Positions 11,232 to 23,608 are shown, counted from the first letter of the stretch. The stretch: DNA of 64,000 nt from Diphasiastrum complanatum (GCA_029204225.1 CM055097.1:28199192-28263191), one strand, 5' to 3'. The notes: a model not told the origin generated them from the sequence alone. Numbers and translations: made by a program.

Positions 11232-12119
11232 CTTTTGTCATTCTTGTCTGTGCTATAAAACAATAGAGCTAAGCAGTTTGTCAACTAAACAACTTCATGC
11301 ATGTTGTTCTTTGCAAATTTGGGAATTATGCTAGAAGCAATTGCATGGTTGAGGTTAGGAGACAACGATGCCTCTCTCTAGAATGGTGTTTGGAGCTCTA
11401 TTGCCTTTATATGCTTTTAATTCATCACTCTTTCTCACCTTCTAGATTGCCACATGTATTGTGCAGTCATGATCCAAACCAATAAAATGTTTCAGTATGA
11501 CAACATGCTTTTAATTCATCATTCCTCCTCACTGTAGGGTCTTCGATCTGACGTTGTAATAGCCCTCCTGCCTGTCAACAAGGGTTAGTTCACTGGATAG
11601 GCACCTAACTATGCATAGATGCTACTTTTAGTTAGTTCCCTACTTTTTATCTAACTCTACCTCCATAACACTACTCACACTAACTCTACTCTCCCTAAAC
11701 TAACTTCATCATGATTGTTGGTGAAGGGGAATGATAGAATAGAGAGAAAGAAGGAGAAGAGAGGAAGAGAGAGATAGAGTTGAGGGGGAGGTTAGCTCAA
11801 AAGCTCAAGATGCATGCTAATGGAGAAACCATAACTATCAAAACAAGAACATAGAAATGGAAACAATTAGAAACACACAACAAAAGCATTAGCATGAGTG
11901 CTTAGCAAATGAGGATGCTTGGCTCTCCAAATTGGTAGAGTTTCCTCCTTTAAGCATGGAAATAGAGTACAAATGGTGCCTTTTTATAAAATGGGGAAGG
12001 CCTTTGCCACAAAATCCTATTGGCTAATATTTACATTGATCCTATCCATTCATCTTGGAACCAACTTGATCCAAGGGTCCACAAAAAGTACATTGAAATT
12101 CACAAGATTCATGTGAGTC
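11232..12119. other. Gene-poor stretch; purine-rich patch at 11730-11800
   Basis: No recognisable gene. A GA-rich block (11735-11800) may be a decayed microsatellite or part of an LTR leader. A phrase is repeated near 11415 and 11508 (ATGCTTTTAATTCATCA with TCTCAC/CCTCAC), a further small duplication. Confidence 0.3.
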
Positions 12120-12342
12120 CCAAATTGGACCCAACTCTAAAAAAGTAATCTCTAAGTTTAAAATTGACTTTGGGCCTCAAGTTTTATTTTATTTACAAAG
12201 GTCCCAAGCCTATTATGTTTATTACAACTTAGTTTGCGTGCTCATTGGGCCATGGGCTTATATGCGCAGGATGCCATGCCCTCGCAACACATTTTATTGG
12301 ACGATTTTATTTATTTACACTTCGTCAGGAATACCCCCAACA
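12120..12342 (-). repeat. 3' LTR (partial limits) of a minus-strand LTR element, family Y
   Basis: On the minus strand it begins TGTTGGGGGTATTCCTGACG at 12342 and contains GCATATAAGCCC, a TATA box. A second copy starts at 26371 on the plus strand with about 130 bases of close match, which proves a dispersed repeat. The left end is estimated. The ORFs at 12389-15437 lie on its internal side, so this is their 3' LTR. Confidence 0.6.
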
Positions 12343-12388
12343 GGACCCACAGCCTGAAGTAGTGCCGGTCCCTTGACAGTCTACCGGT

Positions 12389-15300
12389 TCAGTAAAGAGT
12401 CTTCTTGGCCCGCCTCTGGTGGATCAGGTAGCCTGTGACGTCTTCGATGAAGTTGATGCGGTCCAGTTTCTTCAAGTCCTTGGGCATGTGAAGGGACTTG
12501 TGGACTCCTGTCAGCCAGTCTTGGTTGACCCATGTTTGGAATCTGCGCGTCCAGGGATCGCCAAGGAAGGTAGCTCGGTAATAGACGCGAGAGATTGGCA
12601 GTTCATCTTCAACTTTGTCAAAAGCTAGTGCCTTATTAGGATCAAAGAATATGGGGGGGAGAAAATTGTCCCATTTAGTTTCAATCCCCATTAAATGCTC
12701 TAAGTCCTGGGCGTAAGTGGCTATCGCACAGACTGTTGGATTAGGGCAGTTGAAATATTTATTGGCGAATATGGTGAGAGCCCTTTGGGCGTCTACATCC
12801 GTATCCCAACCATGCTCTGATGGAATCCTTGGCCAATTGAAATTCTAAATTGTGATCTTGTCCAGAGGGGTGCCGCATTTCGCCCATTTGGATTGTCGTG
12901 TGCATGGCAGGAAGTGCGCGTTCACCCGTAGTTGTTGCGGACTTGTCACATAAGCCCTAATGGCCGCAGGGTCTCTTTCAAAAAATTGTTGACGCCACTC
13001 TAGTTGTGGTTGGAGGGCGGGTAATGCTTGCAGCTCGTTGCCCATTATTGTCTGAGCTGAAAAGATATCTGCCAGCCGCCTCTTGATGACTCGTGGGAAT
13101 ACTTTGCTAGGAATTTGTTTATTTTTTCCTCCACGGACTTTGGTCTTCAGAAGGCCCGGCTGGCAGATATGGTGCGTGAACCTCTGGAGGATGAGGCCTG
13201 TCCTTCCTCTTGGCTTTGGCTTGGACCTGCGTCTTGGCCTTGGTCTCGCGTCTCACCACCCATGTCTGCTGGTCCTTGGTCTTGGCCTTCGGACCCTTGA
13301 TCTTGACTGAACCCCCCTGCTGCTTGCTGGCTTTGGTCCTGGCTCGTGCTAGCCTATGCAACATAAAAAATGGGTGGCGGTGGAATCACCATAGGGGTGG
13401 GCTGGGTCTTCTTCTCCATGTACTGTTGGCAAGCCTTGAGGGCTTGTTTGGCCTGGGCGAGCTCGTGAGTTGCGCTTGCCCGGTACTTATCGATCAATGT
13501 TTGGCTATATATTTGCACCTGACGCCTAAAGAGATTCATCTCTGCTTGAGAGAGCGGCCTTGAGTCTGGTGTAGGTTGAGCTAGCCAGGCGAGTTTTTCA
13601 TTTTGTAGGGCTTTCACTTCCGCCCCCAGACGCATATTCTTTGCTTCAAAAATTTGTAGTTATGCCTGGAGGGGAGTAAGTCGTTGGGATGCTTCGGATT
13701 GAAGCTCCCGCACCTTCGTGGAGGCCTCTGTCAGCGCTTTGGAGAGGCTTTGGATGTATAGGTTGAGGCCATCCTCCTTCTACTGCAGCTTGGCAATCTC
13801 CCGGTGCCCTTCTTGTTCATGCTGTTGAGCTAGAATAAGCTCTTGCTATAGCTTTGTGAATTCCGCTCACAGTTGTGTGTTGCTAGTCACCAGGTGGAGT
13901 ACCCTACTGTCCAAAATGGCCTTGGTTGCTACCGCCTCCAGGATGTATGTGCCCAGGGTTTGGTACGTCGTTGTTAAGTCTGTTGGAGCAGCCGGTACGC
14001 TGGCACTGATAGGGGCTTGTGTGGTAGCGACCCCGATGACTTGTGGAGCTCCGTCGTCATTGTCTTCAACCAAGTTCTCGAGGGGGTATAAAAATTGTCT
14101 GAAAAAATGTGTCATCAGGCAACGGTTGGTTGCCCTCGGCAACCTTTAGTGGCGAAACAGGTGGGGTGAGAGAAGCATTAGTGGAAACGGAGGTGAGGAC
14201 GGTTTGTCCAAATGAGAGGATGGGTGGAACAGAGGGGAACTGAAGTGTGGTGTGGAGCACGGAAGGCGAGGATGGAGCAGAAATGTTCTGACGTGGGGGT
14301 GAAAAGTTGATGACTTGCATCCACACCAGAGTGTCCAGAGGCAACTGAGAATCAGAGGGATTAAACCGAAGATGAGCGACAGGAGCGATGGAGGATGCGA
14401 TGGTGATGGAAGGGGTAGTGGACAATGGAACAAAAACGGAAGTGGTATCAACAGAGGAAACGAGAATGGAAACAGAAGCAATCGTGGATGGAACAAAAGA
14501 GAGGTAGTGACAACAAAGACAGGAGGGGGGAGATTGTATAGAAGAAGATGTGGCAGTGGTTGGTGGAGTGGTTACTGATGTGGTGGTGGTACGTCGTCTA
14601 GTGGTAGGTGGAGATGAGGAGGAAGGGACAGCGCCACACATTCTCTTGCTGGCCGTTGTGTCAGTAACTACGGGTTGGAAGGATGTGGATGTGGCAGATG
14701 GCGGATAAAGGATAGTGTGCGGCACGATGGAAGATAAAAGATTGGAGCTGCGAAAGCCATGCACTTGCCTCGAGAAGTGCGCAAGCAAAATTACACAACA
14801 GGGGACCTGCTGCGATACGCTCACGGTTGTTGAGTTTGATGGAGATGGTTAGTTCGTGAATGAGGAAGGCGTGCCAGTCGTATGGCACAATCGTGGGGCC
14901 AGGGAATGCCAGGAAGGATTCCACTATTTTACTCAGCAGCGTGAACTGGATTCTGTCCTTGCGAAATGTTGAAACAACTAGGAAGCTGTTCAATAGATGC
15001 GCAGCCACCTGTATGACTGGTTCCATGATAGCATCTATTCGGTAACGATTGTTAGTTTGGATGGGGATTTCTGGTGCAGTCTTGGTGACGAATGGTTTGA
15101 TCAGGCTTTTTGCCTAACTATGGGAGATGGGCTGACGGTCACCGGACATAATGCCAATGCTGACCATCGAGTTTGCATTAATCCTGATCTTGCGAGAAGT
15201 GGAAGCGCGACTTTGAGGTGTCCCAAGTGGCGTAAGCGTGAAGAGCGAGGCCCATGCAAATCTCAGAATGGAAAAGCGTCGGAAAAAAACCCATTGCCTC

Positions 15301-15437
15301 AAGAAGTGGGCCAGCAGTCTGAAGCCATAGTTGAATCAGAGTGTTAGAGGGGGTAAGGGCCAGATCTGTGTGGCCGAGGGTATTTCACGCTGGATCACTT
15401 GCTTGGTGCCAGAGTCTTTAGAGAATGAAGAGGCCAT
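12389..15437 (-). pseudogene. Unrecognised ORFs of the LTR-Y element (gag-like?)
   Basis: From an ATG at 15437 (MASSFSKDSGTKQVIQREI) the minus strand is coding-like to 12389, in changing frames. There is an N-terminal globular block (about 15310-14860), a long Ser/Thr/Pro-rich linker (14824-14170), a helical Gln/Ala-rich block with coiled-coil character (13635-13400: AEMNLFRRQVQIYSQTLIDK), and a C-terminal block (13045-12389) rich in Trp/Phe/Asp (TWVNQDWLTGVHK). No protease, integrase or RT motif is visible, so this could be a non-autonomous element with its own gag-like gene. Several stops and frameshifts are present. Function unknown. Confidence 0.45.
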
Positions 15438-15464
15438 GTTAGAGACTTTAGAAGACCATCAAGA

Positions 15465-15930
15465 TTTTGTACCAGGCTCATGATGCCTATTTTAGACCAT
15501 AGATGCATCTCTGCAGCTGACAGACATATTGTTGATTGTCGGGGTCTTCATAGCCTTCAGGCTGCTTCATGAAGATTTTCTCCTCTAGATCTCTGTGGAG
15601 AAAGGTTGTTTTCATGTCAATCTAGTGAATTTCTAGATTGTGCTGTGTGGCGTATGCAAGGAGTAGGCTTATGCTTGTCATCTTGACCATGGCTGAATAT
15701 GTGTCGAAATAATCAACACCATATCTCTACGTGTAGCCCTTCGCGACAAGCCTTGCATTGTAGTAGCCAATGGTGCCATCTGATTTTATCTTTTTCTTGT
15801 GTACCCTCTTGCAGTCATTTATCTTTCTGTTTTTTTGGCAGTGGCTCTAATGTCCATGCCTCATTTCGTCTCATCGACTCGATCTCCTCTGACATTGCCT
15901 GCTTCCAGAATTCTCCCTCTAGACTCTAGA
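15465..15930 (-). pseudogene. copia reverse transcriptase, N-terminal half
   Basis: The minus strand reads the RVT_2 opening (DGTIGYYNARLVAKGYT, DYFDTYSAMVKMTSISLLLA, then the motif A region ending FLHRDLEEKIFMKQPEGYED) up to CIYGLK-stop-AS. There the normally invariant Gln of YGLKQ is TAG. It stops at about 15465, where the LTR-Y element begins; the YVDD box and RNase H are missing from this copy. Confidence 0.8.
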
Positions 15931-16193
15931 TAGCTTCTTGGTATATTGCTGGCTCTTTAGTGAAGCTACAGTACTCGAACTGCATGTCTTCGTTCCATTG
16001 AAGATTGTCAGAGTAGCGGTTTGGAGGTCTTCTTTGTCTCGTTGACCTTCGAGGTTCATTTTGTTGCTGTTCGAATGTTTCTTGTTCGTGGGGTTGATCC
16101 TCTGCTTCCTGCTGCTCTGGAGTCTACGGCTCTGCATTCTGACTTGATGTCTGTCCTCGATCTCTCTCTTGAATAGGCAGCAGTGTGAAGATC

Positions 16194-16988
16194 TCATGGC
16201 CTCTTTCGTCTTTCAGTCCAGGGAATGTGGACTCGTCGAACTTCATATCGCTGCTCGAAACAACCTTCTTCGTGGTTGGAGAGCCTGTACACGTGTGTTC
16301 CGTTTGAGTAGCCGACCATGATTGTTTGTTTAGATTTGTCATCGAGCTTTCTTCTTTTGTCTTTTGAAATGTGCTTGTATGCTGCACATCTGAACACTCG
16401 AACGTATGACAGATCAGGCTTTCTGCCTGTCCACATTTCGTATGGTGTTTTGTTTTCCAGCACTGTCATTGTAGATATGTTCTGCAGGTGTACAGCTGCA
16501 GCTATTGCCTCAATCCAGAATTGATCTGGCAATTGAACCTGTGCCATCATGCATCTAGCTCCTTTGACTAGCATTTTGTTTCTTCTTTCTGCAACACCAT
16601 TGTATTTTGGTGTGTATGCAGGAGTGAACTGGTGTTCGATCCCCTGTTCTTCACAGAATCTTGAGAATTTTGTGCTTTTGTATTCACCTCCATTGTCAGA
16701 TCTAAAGATCTGTATCTTTTTCGAGATGTGTCGCTGTGCGAATGCCCTGAACTTCTTGAAGGAATCAAACACTTCGGATTTACTCTTCAAGTAATAGATT
16801 GTGGTCATCCGGCTGTAATCATCTATGAACAACAGAAAGCCTTGGCCTGACGGTGTTCGTAGCTGTAGAGTGCCGATGCCTTTGACATCGTGTCTGTTCC
16901 CATCACTAGAATCACTGCTCTGTTGTTTTTGATCTCTCTGAAGTAGATCAAGATCTTCTTGTTGCAAGTTATGTGAGATGTTGCTCAT
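16194..16988 (-). pseudogene. copia integrase
   Basis: A long open frame of 264 codons. It contains the rve core: FLLFIDDYSRMTTIYYLKSK (first catalytic Asp), IQIFRSDNGGEYKSTKF (second Asp in SDNGGE), and TPAYTPKYNGVAERRNKMLV with the catalytic Glu (NGVAERRN). The C-terminal YVRVFRCAAYKHISKDKRRK box is also present. The catalytic D-D-E set is intact although the surrounding polyprotein is broken. The zinc-binding HHCC domain upstream is degraded. Confidence 0.9.
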
Positions 16989-17197
16989 GAATCAATGACT
17001 ACATCGTAGTCATGTTCAGTGTAGCTCGTTGAAGCTTCATCGAGTATCGTGAAAGCTTCGTCACCTCTGTCAACATCTTTTGATGACTCTGCAACATTAG
17101 CCTTTTCAGGTTTGTTCTTTCTTTTTGGGTTGAATCTGCAATCGTATGCAAAATGCCCTCTCTTATTGTAGAGCGTGCAAGGTATTGATGGATTAAA

Positions 17198-17790
17198 CTA
17201 GCATTTGTTGGCTGTATGGCCTGGTTTGTGGCAGTGATTGCAAGAAGAAGATTGCTGATTCGAGGACTTCATCTTCTTGAGTCTTGGCTTGTTCTTGGTT
17301 TTCTTGTTTCCTTTCGTGAAGAGAGCCTTCTCTTGATCACTGCTTCCCTCTCTTTCATCTCTCATCAGTCTCTCATAAGAGACAAGACTGACTGCTTTGT
17401 CGAATGTCATATCTAGTAGACTCAGTATGAGCATTCTCAGTGGCTGATAGGACATCGGTAGAGATTTCATGAAGTACATCAACTGCTGTGGTGTTGGGAC
17501 CTGGTGCTCCTGTTTTGATGCAGCGAGTTGAGCGAAGATCATTAGGATTTTCTCAACGTGCTGATCCAACTGGTTGTCATCCCACCGTATTGATTGCAAC
17601 TGATTGTGAAAGTGCATGACTGAAGCTGCAATCCTTACTTCATACTTCTGTTTCAATCTTTCCCACGCTGCATGGTTGCTTTTGCAGTCTTCAATCTGCA
17701 TGAGTAGATCTTCATTTATGGATGAAACGATGATTGCCATTGCGCGCTCATCTTTTCTGATCCATTCAAGTCTCCTCAAATCTCTGTAGA
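17198..17790 (-). pseudogene. copia gag with zinc knuckle
   Basis: The minus-strand frame covers the UBN2-type gag (WIRKDERAMAIIVSSINEDL, NHAAWERLKQKYE, LQSIRWDDNQLDQHVEKI) and ends with a CCHC knuckle, CNHCHKPGHTANKC. The N-terminal gag residues are not in this strand: at about 17790 the sequence switches to LTR-like plus-strand sequence. The missing N-terminus is found on the plus strand at 18000-18060. Confidence 0.85.
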
Positions 17791-18075
17791 AAAGCTTCCG
17801 CGAAAACGAAAATTCAAAGACACAAAATCGTTTGCAAATAAGAAGATGAAAACGAAATAGAAACAGTTTTTGCTTCCGCGACATGGTATCAGAGCCCACA
17901 GGTTGTCACTATTGATATCCCAGTAGTGATTCTTCCAGACAACACAATATAGCTAAAACAATAATCCAGACAAGAGTAGCAAGCAGTCTCGATGGCGCAA
18001 ATTACAGAATCTGGAAATTCAAAATCAAAACACTTCTGAAGGGCGAGGCATCTGGTCGGTGACCGAACTCTCAAA
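17791..18075 (+). mobile_element. copia LTR end, PBS and gag N-terminus in opposite orientation
   Basis: Plus strand: LTR-like sequence ending GCTTCCGCGACA, then a perfect PBS TGGTATCAGAGC (17884-17895), then a gag start with DGANYRIWKFKIKTLLKGEA (about 17992-18048). This is the first part of the gag whose remainder reads on the minus strand at 17790. Either two copies lie head to head or one copy suffered an internal inversion. Confidence 0.75.
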
Positions 18076-18331
18076 GGTGCAACCTCCAGAGCACACGCGA
18101 CTACACATCACAAAACACATTCTATTGCAATCAAGACACAGACAATACAAGACATGGAGAATCACGAAAATAGAACGACTATATTATCAGTTTAGTTTTT
18201 AGTGCAAGATCGTTAGTGTTTCGCTCGTTGGCGGAATGACACTCTGCTCTTTCGCTGTGTTTTGCTCGTTGGCAAACTTTCATGCATAGCTCTATACTTT
18301 CTAGTATTTTTCTTTCCGCTCTACTCACTAC

Positions 18332-18895
<564 letters not shown>

Positions 18896-19050
18896 TTAGA
18901 AATGCATGCATGAGATGTGACAAATGTCACTTGGACTCTAGTTTTCACTTTGGATGTGGATGAAAGGTGGATGGATGTGGTTCTACCTCGAGCTATCTCA
19001 AACTCCATAAATATGTGTAGCTATTCTCATAATCTTTGATGAAGAACCAA
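18896..19050 (-). repeat. Fragment C of LTR family B, inverted
   Basis: Read on the minus strand, these 155 bases match 26953-27108 of LTR B almost base for base (TTGGTTCTTCATCAAAGATT at the right edge). The right edge abuts the Helitron Rep fragment, which makes it one breakpoint of a likely inversion. Confidence 0.8.
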
Positions 19051-19059
19051 ACTATCTTC

Positions 19060-20621
19060 ATGTCTAGGTCAATAATATATCCAATTTCTATTTTCAGAAC
19101 TTACATGTGTTGGTGATGAAGATGGTTGAAATAAAAACCCATATTTGCATGAATTTTTTCTGTTGTCTTTTATTCTGCGATTTTTTTGACAATAGTAGAT
19201 CTGTTTTTTAACAACCAAATTGTATAGGTCTCTATCAAATTCATTAACAAGCTCGTCAAATTTGTGCAATTGGTCATTCCATTTTGTTGGAATGCATGCA
19301 ACGATTTCATTTGAAATTGTTTCCACATCTTCTTCTTCGATCCAAAACATGATATACGCATGAACTGATCCTCTTTCTTGGATCTCATATCGAATGACAT
19401 GGTGTTTGATCCTTCCTAACAAGAAGTGCTTTGAAAGCAAATAATCTTTCATGAACCTTTCAAATCGGGCCACAAATACCATCGTGCACTCAATCGGATA
19501 ATTTCGCCAATCAAAATCCATGTTTATTTGTTGTGCAATCTTCTCTATTGCAGTGATTTCAAACCATCCCATCTCTAAATTTTCGTCTGCAGTCAATGTT
19601 CAAAAAAATTGGGGAAGTCCTCAGTGTTCAACCATTGTTAAGAGATCTTCTAAATTACATCTATGCCAAGATGGTGTGTTGGGAATCTCAGTTGGTAGAG
19701 TATATTTTAATACATGGCTAAATATTTATTTTTCAGATGCTTTCTTATTCTTTTAGAGATAGATGATTATATCTTTTGTAGTACTATTGATGGAACGCTA
19801 TTTGATATTAACAGTGCTTGCCTGGTTTGGTATAAGACTATTATGTAGGGCGGATATAATGTAAAAATCGAAAAGAAAGAACTTGCTCGTAGGCTAGCAT
19901 AATCAAGGAAGCTTATATTTCCATCATAAATCCATGAGCAAATGGAAATAAAAAAGAAAACAAGCTTGTTTCTAATGTTAACGTAGGTTTGTCATGATGC
20001 TGACTATTATTTACAAGTCCTATATGTTTTGAACAAATTCTGTTATTGTTTCTTAATTTTACATTTGAATCTTGATAAATATCATGATGTCCTTTTTCAT
20101 TATGCCTCGATAATGGGGTTGTATCTTCTAGTAGAACATAGGATTTTTGGAGGGGATCAACAGTCATAGTTTCATATGTAACATTGCGAGGGAGAAGGTG
20201 ATCGATAGATTGTAGAGAGATGAAGGCTAGACTATTGTCAGAAGCATTTTTCTAGTGGATTATGTTCCAAATTTTGTTTTAACAATCTTTGAAAAGACTG
20301 TTTCTTGGAAGACTCATTTTCAGTATGTAGATAACATGCAATTGCATTATCAAGCAATGATTTTCTTGTGATCTAGCCTTCTGAAAAAGATTTGTAACAT
20401 CTTTTTGTTTCAATCGAAACATCAATGAAAGCTAGATTTTGCACTACAAAAGGCTCTAATCGCAATATGCTTCGTATATATTCTGGTGATTGAAATACAG
20501 TGTAGCATATGCTATGTTTATTTTTGACACAAGTATTACAGACACACCATGTTTTTTTTTATTCATTTGCATATGTATATTTCCATAAAAATGTATTGGC
20601 TATCGCGTACGGAGGTATATT
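19060..20621 (-). pseudogene. Helentron-type Helitron: N-terminal domain and Rep (HUH) half
   Basis: On the minus strand, about 20060-19913 carries DKPTLTLETSLFSFLFPFAHGF, the FPxLFPxGxGG signature of the Helitron N-terminal domain. 19530-19069 is the Rep nuclease region: NYPIECTMVFVARFERFMKD, HHVIRYEIQERGSVHAYIMFW (the HUH motif position, here H-A-Y rather than H-x-H), ACIPTKWN, and a Cys-rich tail CKYGFLFQPSSSPTH. The Y2 motif and helicase are absent here and occur on the plus strand from 27437. Rep is the rolling-circle initiator that nicks and joins element ends. Several stops and the lost second His make this copy inactive. Confidence 0.75.
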
Positions 20622-21396
20622 TGACAAAATTTCCAGAATATTCACGTGTGTGGGAATGATCCACAAAGGTGATTGATCTTATTAAGCTTTATGATTAGCA
20701 CAAAAAACTGATTCTAGATTGAATAGCAAGATCTAGTACAGAATTTAATGGCTTAACCACAATCTAGCATGCTAAGAATCAGAGAATGATAGCTTTGATT
20801 ACCAGAGAGCAAAATTACAAGAATTTAGTGTATGAGCATAAGCCTCAACATGGGTTAGAGAGAGAAAGAGAGAGAGATATTCAAGCAAATATGGTGTTGA
20901 TCCAAAATGGCATGGAATAGCTTCAAAGCTTGGTTCTTAATCATAGATTATGAGAATAGCTACACATATTTATGGAGTTTGAGGTAGCTCGAGGTAGAAC
21001 CACATCCATCCACCTTTCAATCACATCTAAAGTGAAAACTAGAGTCTAAGTGTGCATGCATTTCTACCTACTTTTACCAAGTGGCATTTTTCTATCTAGA
21101 ATTGTACAAATCATCATGCATGTGTCCATTTCACTTTGTGCATGCCTTGCATGTCACTATGGATCACTTACAACAATTGCATGTGATATGCCACGAGTTT
21201 CTACAAGCATATTAATGCCATTTCTAAGTCTACATTCTATATGCAAGTTGTATTCTACCAACTAGACTTATGAAACCCATATAGCTCGAGTTCCATCTAG
21301 GCCAAATTTGGCATTTACATTATGAAACAACATACTTGCATAGTAAAAAGTTTGTAGTAAGCCTAAAGTCAAGATAGATGATTTTTATTTTCAACA
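20622..21396 (-). repeat. Solo LTR A (775 bp) with ATATT target duplication
   Basis: It starts TGACAAAATTTCC and ends TTTTCAACA (TG...CA), flanked by ATATT at 20617-20621 and 21397-21401. It matches LTR B (26526-27436) along its length. Removing it with one ATATT restores an open minus-strand frame (IDN/IPPYAIAN) of the Helitron protein, which confirms the insertion. Orientation is minus, by comparison with B, whose PBS lies on its left. Confidence 0.9.
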
Positions 21397-21560
21397 ATAT
21401 TATCAATTTCTAATATGTTTTTTTTGGAAATGCGGTGCATGGAAAAAGTTGAGCTGCCACAAGTGGAACAACATTTCATACATTTCACTAGATTCATATC
21501 GATTTCTGACCATTCTTATTCATTTCTGAAATTTTTAGTCTCGTCCTATTGAAGAATATA
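21397..21560 (-). pseudogene. Helitron N-terminal region upstream of solo LTR A
   Basis: The minus strand reads a CxxC pair (KCMKCCSTCGSSTF) followed by KKNILEIDN that joins in frame, across LTR A, to IPPYAIANTFLW. A Cys-rich stretch followed by a P-x-x-A-x-A-N motif is typical of the region upstream of the Helitron N-terminal domain (DUF6570-like), based on family knowledge. The upstream limit is uncertain. Confidence 0.5.
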
Positions 21561-22219
21561 AAACCGTCTCTTTGTTTTTTCAATGTTCTTTGTCTAGCAA
21601 ACAAGAATTTTTGGTACATGGATGATGTCATGAATATAGTCCAAGAAACAAGAAAGATGGCAATTAAAATACATATTAAAATCTAAAGGCTAAAAATGAA
21701 GATTGTAGTATGCATCTTTGAATTGAAAAGTTGCAAAATGAGATGATAAATTTATTACTTGAAGTATTAAAACGAGGAAGTAGTCTTTATTTTAAGACCT
21801 GCAAACATATAAACATACCAAATGATCATCTATGATTCTAACATAACAAAGAAAGAAGAACTTAAAAAATAGATATTTTTAATAGATTGGAAGTTTATCC
21901 ATTTTGTTTTTTCATTGTAGAAGGACACATTGGAAAATGTATAATAACAGGTAAAATTGTAGCAATTATTCGAAGAAGATTGAGCGACGAAAAAAATTGA
22001 ACAAAACAATTCAATCGATGGCTAACTTGTAGTTTTAAAATATCACATAATTCCACATCGATTTAATATCACATATTTTCATAACTCATTTTAAATTTCA
22101 AACGTATTAGCAAATAAACTCATAAAAAAATAAGTTTGTAATCACGTTGCTTGAAAATATCATGACATGTTATATAGCTTATATTCGTTTTTTGTTCTTT
22201 GTACATAGTATCACTGGAT
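21561..22219. other. AT-rich sequence without recognised gene
   Basis: No coding sequence was recognised between the Helitron N-terminal region and the kinase pseudogene. It may be the 5' leader of the former and the 3' flank of the latter. Confidence 0.3.
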
Positions 22220-23608
22220 TCAAAATATATAAAATGCAGGCATCATTTCGACCATTGGCCGAAGATATTGGTCTGGACGCAAGTTACATCTCTTAAGATT
22301 ATTATCTAAATCTTGTAAATTTCTTCTTGCATGCTCGTCAGTAATATAATATTCTTTTGCGATAATATATTTGATATGCTCTACATTAGCTGCTGCAAGG
22401 CTCTGCTTCCAACCAGGATGGTGCAACTTGCAAAACTCTTCACAAAATGTGATGAGTTCGATGATTAGCCATGCTACTGACCATGTGTCTGTAGCTCTTG
22501 TGTACACTTGGTTGTGATTGAGCAACTCGGGAGCTAACCACGGCCTAAGCGCATGGGTTGTCGGATTGGCCACCCTTTTGATTCGTATTGGACTCTTACT
22601 GCCATTCCCCAATCGATGACACCAATCCTAGGATGCATCTAATTGGTGAAATCGATCATGATGTTAGTTGCGTGCAAATCGCAATGTAAAAGGAATTCAT
22701 TATGTGCAAATGCCATAGTTTGCACGAAGGCATGTGAGATGCCACATATTCTGACCATCTCATCTGATGATATAATAGGATCTACTTGAGGACCTTTCAC
22801 CCCACCATTCCCCTGCAACTTTGCCATGGCTCTTCTGAATGAGCCATTCTTGATTGGTAGCTTCATCATCATATCGTCCAAGCTACCTCATTGAAGTATG
22901 GGAAGATAGAGACCAATACTTCGCACATGCCCATGTGTGCAATATCAATACTAACCTCTTGCGTGAAGGATTTCAATCTATCTTGCTGCTCACCTTTGTA
23001 TTTCTTTGCGGCAAAAACAACTCCTTCAGGAAAAAAAGATATCCCGACGACTCCAATTTCAAAACAGGATCCAAATGTACCCGATCCTAGCTTTTCTTTC
23101 CAAACAATTGCATCATTTGGAATTCCCACTGGTAGAGTGCATTCAGAATTCCCGACACTCGCCGCTAGTCATGTAAAATATGTTTTTTTAAACTCTATCG
23201 ATGAATCTTCTCCCACATATGAATGGCGTTGGTGTTCTAATCACATTTTTTTTTATAACACAACTTGTGTCTCGATGTGTTTAGCTCTTCTATTTATTTA
23301 TTTTTTTGTATTCTCCACAACTTGTCCCGACATTCTAATTTAGTTCTATCTATCCCTGAGGGAGCTTCATCTCCCAAATCCTGAAGACACTTACTGACAT
23401 TTCCAATAAAACTAGAAATATTTTCTATAACTATTTTTTCACTGGCGTTGTATTCTTTACACGCCGCTTGAATTATTTTGTTTGTAAGTGCTCTCACACG
23501 AGCCTCATTACAAACAACTTCCTCTAACTCAATGTTGTTGAAACCACTTATTAAACGACAAACAGATGTACATGAAGATTTGAGAAGAATTTTTCTTTGG
23601 TCGCCCAT
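22220..23608 (-). pseudogene. Protein kinase pseudogene
   Basis: From the ATG at 23608 (MGDQRKILLKSS) an all-helical N-terminal region of about 100 residues precedes a kinase domain. The glycine loop is KLGSGTFGSCFEIG, then VVFAAKKYK with the VAIK-type Lys (about 23080-23000). Next come the catalytic loop LLHCDLHATNIMIDF (HxDLxxxN, with the HRD Arg replaced by Cys), VIDWGMA in place of DFG, WLAPELL (APE) and TDTWSVAWLIIEL. A TAG stop follows IDFTN (22639-22641) and the frame shifts just after VIDWG. A C-terminal tail continues to 22220. The HCD loop suggests a non-RD, receptor/Raf-like kinase. It is not clearly part of the Helitron and could be a captured gene. Confidence 0.7.

Noticed and set aside
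13083-13563. Plus-strand Leu/Trp-rich frames at 13083-13563 and 14315-14578
   Set aside because: They are antisense to the minus-strand ORFs of the LTR-Y element and have repetitive composition.
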